A DNA stretch of 64,000 bases, from NCBI RefSeq assembly GCF_003664255.1, contig NZ_RCCV01000001.1, forward strand, positions 682,001 through 746,000, in the 5' to 3' direction. Under the pieces are notes generated by a model. It saw only the letters and a list, made by a program, of their open reading frames with translations, was not told where the DNA came from and searched no databases. Shown here piece by piece: positions 58,344 to 64,000 of the stretch. Position 1 is the stretch's first letter; the number at the start of each line of letters is the position of its first letter. Position numbers and translations under genes: made by a program. The DNA comes from Micromonospora sp. M71_S20 (GTDB taxonomy: Bacteria; Actinomycetota; Actinomycetes; Mycobacteriales; Micromonosporaceae).

Positions 58344-59057
58344 TCAGCGGGCGCCCGCTGCCAGCGCCGCCGCCACCAGTGCGGCGTTGTCGGGCGCGGG
58401 CGAGCCATCGGGCAGCGACAGCGTGTCCTCCAGCCCGACGCGGCCGTGCAGGCCCCGGCGCACCGCCTCGGTCAGCACCGGCCAGGTCGCCGGCCCCTCG
58501 GCATGCAGCAGGACCGGCGGGCTTCCGACCGCGGGGGACGGCAGCGCCGCCAGCATCGCGGCGGCGTCCGCAAGCGCCACCGCAGGATCCTCGGCCATGC
58601 ACTCGATCAGGATCCGCCCGGCGGGCACCCGCCACCGCGCGTACGCCCCGACCGCGTCGACCGTCCAGAGCCCCGCCTCGACCATGACGCCCCGCTCGTG
58701 CAGGGCCGCCGCCACGTCCTCCGCGCCCGGCTCGTGAGCGTTGACCGAGGCGAAGTCGGGCAGCACGGTCCAGGCCCGGACCGCGGCCACCCGGGCGGTC
58801 GGCTGCGGCTCGATCCAGGACCCGGTGCTCACCCCGACCGGCAGCCCCGGCCGGGCGGCCCGGATCGCGTCCAGCGCGGCGGCGACCACCGACGGATGCA
58901 GGGACTCCCGGCCGGCGGCGTCCCGAGGATGCACGTGCACCGCGCCGACCCCGAGCGCCGCGCAGCGGGCCGCGTCGGCCGCCAGCTCGACCGGGGTGAC
59001 TGGCAGCGCCGGATGCTCGTCACGCCCTCGGGCGCCGTTGAGGCACGCCTTCAGCAT
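58344..59057 (-). CDS. BKACE family (beta-keto acid cleavage enzyme) protein, short
   Basis: 237 residues from ATG at 59057, with GGAGGG upstream. It starts LKACLNGARGRDEHP, the BKACE signature, and keeps the zinc His pair in HVHPRD (His41, His43). The family condenses beta-keto acids with acetyl-CoA. It is shorter than the usual 270-310 residues, mainly by loops. It stands alone, so the substrate is unknown. Confidence 0.82.
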   Translation of the reverse strand: MLKACLNGARGRDEHPALPVTPVELAADAARCAALGVGAVHVHPRDAAGRESLHPSVVAAALDAIRAARPGLPVGVSTGSWIEPQPTARVAAVRAWTVLPDFASVNAHEPGAEDVAAALHERGVMVEAGLWTVDAVGAYARWRVPAGRILIECMAEDPAVALADAAAMLAALPSPAVGSPPVLLHAEGPATWPVLTEAVRRGLHGRVGLEDTLSLPDGSPAPDNAALVAAALAAGAR

Positions 59058-59145
59058 CGAAGTCTTCCCTCCGCCCACCACCGGACTCAGCGGCCCGTCG
59101 CGACACGTCTTGAGCAGCAGAGCCCTCCCGGCCCGGCGCTCCCGT

Positions 59146-59841
59146 TCACCCGAGGGGGCGGCTGTCCCGGTCCGGCTCGCCCTCGGCGTCGGCGAGCGCG
59201 TCGGCGTCGATCTGCTCGGCGAACTCGGCCGCCTCGGCGCTCTGCGCGGCGAGCGCGTCCTTCACCGCCCGGATCGCCACGCCCGGCGGGTAGCCCTTGC
59301 GGGCCAGCATGGCCACCAGCCGCCGGAAGACCGCGTCCGGCTCGCCCCGGGCGGTGCGCAGCTTCCGCTCCACCAGGGCGCGGGCGGTCTCGGCCTCGGT
59401 CTCCTCGTCGAGCTCGCCGAGCGCCTCGCTCGCGACCTCGCCGTCCACCCCGCGCTGGCGCAGCTCGTTGGCCAGGGCCCGGCGGGCCAGGCCCCGGCCG
59501 GAGTGCCGGCTGGCCACCCAGGCCCGGGCGAACGCGGCGTCGTCGATGATGCCGACCTCGTCGTAGCGGTCGAGCACCTCCGCCGAGACCTCGTCGGAGA
59601 CGCCCCGCTTCGCCAGCGCCCCGGCCAGCTCGGCCCGGGTGCGGGGCCGGACGGCCAGCTGGCGCAGGCAGATCTCCCGCGCCAGCTCGGCCTCGTCGCG
59701 CGGCGGGGCCGGGGGCGCCTCGGGGTCGGTGTCGTCGGTACGGCCGCGCCAGGCCCGACGGGGCCGGGGCGCGCTGTCGTCACTCGCGCGGGCGGGGCTG
59801 GCATCCCAGCCCCGCCCGGTGCGAGCGCGTCGTCCTGCCAC
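59146..59841 (-). CDS. recX: Regulatory protein RecX
   Basis: 231 residues from GTG at 59841, 14 bases after recA. A 50-residue Arg/Pro-rich N-terminus leads into three-helix RecX repeats (ICLRQLAVRPRTRAELAGAL, ERKLRTARGEPDAVFRRLVAMLARKGY). RecX limits RecA filament growth. Expressed with recA, so under SOS control. Confidence 0.92.
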   Translation of the reverse strand: MAGRRARTGRGWDASPARASDDSAPRPRRAWRGRTDDTDPEAPPAPPRDEAELAREICLRQLAVRPRTRAELAGALAKRGVSDEVSAEVLDRYDEVGIIDDAAFARAWVASRHSGRGLARRALANELRQRGVDGEVASEALGELDEETEAETARALVERKLRTARGEPDAVFRRLVAMLARKGYPPGVAIRAVKDALAAQSAEAAEFAEQIDADALADAEGEPDRDSRPLG

Positions 59842-59855
59842 GGGTCAGGGACCGG

Positions 59856-60902
<1,047 letters not shown>

Positions 60903-61033
60903 GTTTGCCACCCCTGCCTTCGCCGGCGTCTTTCCTGAGCTTCGCGTCACGCGGACACGCTAGGCGCTGGGTCCGACAGAAAACCAGCCGACCGGCCGTG
61001 AGCTGTGGACGAGCACCCCGCTGTGGACAATAG

Positions 61034-61049
61034 CCGAACAGGTGTACGA
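61034..61049 (-). promoter_or_regulatory. SOS box of recA
   Basis: On the minus strand TCGTACACCTGTTCGG matches TCGAAC-N4-GTTCGA at 10 of 12 fixed positions. Confidence 0.7.
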
Positions 61050-61086
61050 GTCGGCAAGCGACACGCGGAAGCCGCGAAACGGCTGC

Positions 61087-61287
61087 TCAGCGTAGTCGGG
61101 CGGGCACCCGGTCGGGATAGGCGGCGCAGACCGCCCGCCACACCACGTGGGTCTGCTCACCCGACGCCAGGGCCTGCTCGATGGTCCGCCCACCGAGCTG
61201 CGAGAGGACCTGGTCGCGGGCGATGCTGCCCGCGTAGCCGGGCCCGAAGGCCTCCTCCAGCCGGGACCAGAAGTCGGTCAGCCGCAC
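61087..61287 (-). CDS. DUF3046 family protein
   Basis: 66 residues from GTG at 61287, with GAGGAGG nine bases upstream. RLTDFWSRLEEAFGPGYA and VWRAVCAAYPDRVP are the DUF3046 signature; the family is regularly next to recA in actinomycetes. Function unknown. Only four bases separate it from the MFS gene stop. Confidence 0.9.
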   Translation of the reverse strand: MRLTDFWSRLEEAFGPGYAGSIARDQVLSQLGGRTIEQALASGEQTHVVWRAVCAAYPDRVPARLR

Positions 61288-61291
61288 GTGA

Positions 61292-62599
61292 TCAGTCCTC
61301 CTCGTCCGGTGCCCCCACCGGCACCGGCCGCAACGCTAGCGTCACCAGGGGCACCACCGCGACCGCCGCGAGTCCGGTGAGCACCGGGTAACCGGCCGCC
61401 TCCACGACAAACCCGCTGACCGCCCCGGCGGCGGCACCGGCCAGGCCCATGGTCAGGTCGGAGAGCCCCTGCACGCTCGGCCGGATCCCCACCGGCACCG
61501 ACTCCGACAGCAGCGTCGAGCCCGCGACCATGGTCCCCGACCAGCCCAGGCCGAGCAGGAACAACCCGACCGAGAGCCAGGCCGTGTGGTGCCCGGCCGT
61601 GCCGGCGACCGCACACGCCGCGAGCAGCAGCCCGACGCCGCCGAGGATCACCGCCCGGCGACCGACCCGGTCGGTGAGCCAGCCCGCCACCGGGGCCAAC
61701 GCGTACATGCCGGCGATGTGCAGGCTCAGCACGAGACCGACCACCCGCAGCACGTCGGCGTCGTCGTGCCACTCGTGCAGGCGCACCGGGGTCATCACCA
61801 TCACCGCGACCATGACCAGGTGGCCGACCGCCACCGCGACGATGCCGAGCCGGGCGGCCGGCCGCGCGCGTACCACCGCCCAGGCGGCCCGCATGCCCGC
61901 ACCGCGCCGGGCGGTCGGCGCCGGCAGGACGACCGGGGTCGCCGGGGTGCCGGTCGCCGCCAGCCGGCGCGCCGTGAGCAGCGGGTCCGGCCGCAGCAGC
62001 GCCAGGATCGCCCCGGCGGCCAGCACCAGCGCGACGGCGCTGAACGCGAACGGACCGGCCAGCGTCGGCAGCCCCCAGCCGCTGGTGGTGCGGTCGGCGA
62101 GCGAGGCGAAGTTCGGCGCGGCGACCGCGCCGAGGGTGGTGGCCCAGACGATCAACGAGAGCTGGCGGCCCCGGCGCGCCGGCTCGGCCAGGTCCACCGC
62201 CGTGTAGCGGGCCTGGAGGTTGGCCGCGCTGCCGCCGCCGAACAGGAGCATGCCGAGGAAGAGCAGCGGGACCCAGCGGGTCACCGCGGCGAGCACCACC
62301 AGCGCGCCGCCGGCCGCGCCGGTCAGGTACGCCACGACCAGGCCGGGCCGTCGGCCACCGACGGTCATGATCCGGGTGACCGGCACGGCGAGCAACGCCC
62401 CGCCCACGACGGCGGCGCTGCTGACCAGGCCCGCCACGGCGGTGCCGGCGATGTCGGAGGCGAGCAGCGCCCCGACGGCGACGCCGATGGTCACCCCGAC
62501 CCCGCCGATGATCTGGGTGACGAAGAGCAGCCGCAGGGTACGCCGCTGGATGGCCGCGACATCGGGCGCGGCGAGCGGCGCGGCGAGGTCGGTGGCCAT
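61292..62599 (-). CDS. MFS transporter
   Basis: 435 residues from ATG at 62599, with GAAGGAG upstream. Twelve helices and the loop motif GWLTDRVGRRAVILGG are clear. Substrate unknown. It is likely co-transcribed with DUF3046 downstream. Confidence 0.88.
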   Translation of the reverse strand: MATDLAAPLAAPDVAAIQRRTLRLLFVTQIIGGVGVTIGVAVGALLASDIAGTAVAGLVSSAAVVGGALLAVPVTRIMTVGGRRPGLVVAYLTGAAGGALVVLAAVTRWVPLLFLGMLLFGGGSAANLQARYTAVDLAEPARRGRQLSLIVWATTLGAVAAPNFASLADRTTSGWGLPTLAGPFAFSAVALVLAAGAILALLRPDPLLTARRLAATGTPATPVVLPAPTARRGAGMRAAWAVVRARPAARLGIVAVAVGHLVMVAVMVMTPVRLHEWHDDADVLRVVGLVLSLHIAGMYALAPVAGWLTDRVGRRAVILGGVGLLLAACAVAGTAGHHTAWLSVGLFLLGLGWSGTMVAGSTLLSESVPVGIRPSVQGLSDLTMGLAGAAAGAVSGFVVEAAGYPVLTGLAAVAVVPLVTLALRPVPVGAPDEED

Positions 62600-62677
62600 G
62601 GCGGCTCCTTCGGGGTAAGGGGCGAGATGCCATCTCATCCTTGCGCACCAGCCCCTCCGCCCGGCAGCCGGTTGACG

Positions 62678-63820
62678 CTACAACCCGAGGCCCCGGCCGA
62701 TGATCTCCTTCATGATCTCGGTGGTGCCGCCGTAGATCGTCTGCACCCGCCCGTCCAGCCACGCCTTCGCCACCGGGTACTCCAGCATGTAGCCGTAGCC
62801 GCCGTGCAGCTGCACGCAGCGGTCGGCGACCCTGTTCTGCAGCTCGGTGGTCCACCACTTCGCCTTCGCCGCGTCGGTGACCGAGAGCCGGCCGGCGTTG
62901 TGCTCCGCGACGCAGTGGTTGACGAAGGTGCGGGCGATGGTGACCTCGGTGTCCAGCTCGGCCAGCAGGAAGCGGTTGTGCTGGAACGCGCCGATCGGCC
63001 GGCCGAACGCCTGCCGGGAGCGGGCGTAGTCGAGGGTGACGGCCAGCAGCCGCTCGGCGGCGGCCACCGCGGCGACCGCGATGCTCAGCCGCTCCCGGGG
63101 CAGGTTGGCCATCAGGTGGTAGAAGCCGTGGTTCTCGGTGCCGATCAGGTTCTCCGCCGGCACCCGGCAGTCGTCGAAGAACAGCTCGGCGGTGTCGTTG
63201 GCCTTGAGCCCGACCTTGGCCAGCCGCCGGCCCCGGGAGAAGCCGGGGGTGCCGCTCTCCACCGCGATCAGGCTCACCCCGTGCGCGCCCTGGTCCGGCG
63301 CGGTACGCACGACCACGACCACCAGGTCGGCCATCTCCCCGTTGGTGATGAAGGTCTTCTGGCCGTTGAGTACCCAGCTGTCGCCGTCGCGGACCGCGCT
63401 CGTGCGGATCCCGGCCAGGTCGGAGCCGGCCCCCGGCTCGCTCATCGCGATCGCGGTGACCAGGTCGCCGGAGCAGAACCCGGGCAGCCAGCGCTTGCGC
63501 TGCTCGTCGGTGGTCAGCTCGGTCAGGTACGGCGCCACCACGTCGTTGTGCAGGCCGAAGCCGAGCCCCGTGCAGCCGGCGGCGACGATCTCCTCGTCCA
63601 GCACGGCGTTGAACCGGAAGTCCCGCTGACCGCCGCCGCCGTACTCCGCGTCGACGTCCATGCCCAGCAGGCCGGCCGCCCCGGCCCGGCGCCACACCTC
63701 ACGGTCGACGATGCCGTCGGCCTCCCAGCGCTCGTGGTGGGGCACCGCCTCGCGGGTCAGGAACTCGCGGCACAGCTCGCGGAACTCCTCGTGGTCGCGC
63801 TCGTAGAGATGCTGCTCCAT
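62678..63820 (-). CDS. Acyl-CoA dehydrogenase
   Basis: 380 residues from ATG at 63820. FAD/acyl-CoA motifs AMSEPGAGSDLAGI and the C-terminal IYGGTTEIMKEIIGR are as in short- and branched-chain dehydrogenases, with a conserved Glu in TTEI typical of this group. It introduces the alpha-beta double bond in fatty or branched acyl-CoA. CACACT seven bases before the start suggests a leaderless mRNA. Confidence 0.93.
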   Translation of the reverse strand: MEQHLYERDHEEFRELCREFLTREAVPHHERWEADGIVDREVWRRAGAAGLLGMDVDAEYGGGGQRDFRFNAVLDEEIVAAGCTGLGFGLHNDVVAPYLTELTTDEQRKRWLPGFCSGDLVTAIAMSEPGAGSDLAGIRTSAVRDGDSWVLNGQKTFITNGEMADLVVVVVRTAPDQGAHGVSLIAVESGTPGFSRGRRLAKVGLKANDTAELFFDDCRVPAENLIGTENHGFYHLMANLPRERLSIAVAAVAAAERLLAVTLDYARSRQAFGRPIGAFQHNRFLLAELDTEVTIARTFVNHCVAEHNAGRLSVTDAAKAKWWTTELQNRVADRCVQLHGGYGYMLEYPVAKAWLDGRVQTIYGGTTEIMKEIIGRGLGL

Positions 63821-63882
63821 GGCGGCAAGTGTGGCACCGCCCACCCGCCCTGCCCAGCGGCCGACGGGCCGGAAGCGGCGGC

Positions 63883-64000
63883 TCAGCCGACGAGGGCGCG
63901 GGCGGCGACGGTGAGGTCGGCGACCAGCCCCTCGTACGCCTTGTCCTGGTCGTCCGCGCGCAGCACGGCGGACGGGTGGATGGTGGCCAGCAGCCGCGCC
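63883..64000 (-). CDS. Uracil-DNA glycosylase-like protein (UdgX type), C-terminal end only
   Basis: 39 codons are visible: ARLLATIHPSAVLRADDQDK to the stop at 63883. The HPSAVLRA segment is the C-terminal active-site region of family 4/UdgX uracil-DNA glycosylases. Most of the gene is beyond the window, so the Fe-S cysteines and the KRRIH-type loop cannot be checked. Confidence 0.75.
   Translation of the reverse strand, partial: ARLLATIHPSAVLRADDQDKAYEGLVADLTVAARALVG

Overview
The window is a 64 kb piece of a high-GC actinomycete chromosome, almost entirely housekeeping in character. Gene content (DUF4193, LytR_C, DUF3039, DUF3099, DUF3046, DUF7455, DUF5522 families, two primary-type sigma factors, a Spo0M-like protein, a B12-dependent ribonucleotide reductase, RNase Y next to a glutamate ABC transporter, recA-recX, lexA-nrdR-nrdJ, miaB-miaA-dapF-hflX) fits Micromonosporaceae, most likely Micromonospora. 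This assignment is inferred from protein families and codon use, not from a marker search. No rRNA, tRNA, CRISPR array, insertion sequence, prophage or integrase was seen.

Layout. 1-6.3 kb: a partial DUF4193 gene, a LytR_C envelope protein, an inositol monophosphatase, the principal sigma factor (SigA/HrdB type), a small DUF7455 protein and an XPB-like helicase. 6.5-14.3 kb: TRIC-type channel, DUF3039, pseudouridine catabolism pair psuG-psuK, DUF3099, a BrnT-like/ribbon-helix-helix toxin-antitoxin pair, LtrA, an HhH-GPD protein, a methyltransferase and dtd. 14.4-21.8 kb: a secreted 1,232-residue subtilase, a TrmB/LuxR-like regulator, Spo0M, a second group 1/2 sigma factor (SigB type) and a VOC protein. 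21.9-28.3 kb: a type II lysine acetyltransferase (GNAT + acyl-CoA synthetase-like) beside an AcuC deacetylase, a rhodanese, an IdeR/DtxR regulator, a lipoprotein and DUF5522. 28.5-32.8 kb: an MFS exporter, a DksA/TraR-like zinc-finger gene behind a leader ORF and terminator-like hairpin, a frameshifted DUF2332 gene translationally coupled to a small ORF, and a membrane protein of unknown function. 32.9-37.7 kb: nrdJ and nrdR diverging from lexA, with NrdR boxes and an SOS box between them. 37.8-46.9 kb: a secreted/membrane protein with a glycine-rich GVYGG tail, hflX, malic enzyme, dapF, miaA, an extradiol-dioxygenase-like gene and a DUF349 protein. 47-57.4 kb: a secreted pectate lyase with a LacI-type operator, miaB, DUF2277, selD, the gluABCD glutamate uptake operon and rny. 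58.3-64 kb: a short BKACE-family gene, recX, recA (SOS box), DUF3046, an MFS transporter, an acyl-CoA dehydrogenase and the tail of a uracil-DNA-glycosylase-like gene.

The genes fall into a few working groups: DNA damage response and repair (lexA, recA, recX, XPB-like helicase, HhH-GPD, UDG-like), deoxynucleotide supply under NrdR, tRNA modification (miaA, miaB) and proofreading (dtd), reversible protein acetylation (Pat-like plus AcuC), and glutamate uptake. Most termination signals are long GC-rich hairpins without U-tracts; the one U-rich hairpin lies in the leader of the DksA-like gene and looks like an attenuator. Several genes have a TANNNT box about six bases before the start codon and no Shine-Dalgarno sequence, implying leaderless mRNAs. 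The most notable sequence-level observations are that attenuator-like leader, a 180-bp block almost identical between the two sigma genes (178/180) with more divergent flanks, the paired NrdR boxes, a REP-like palindrome, and the frameshifted DUF2332 gene.
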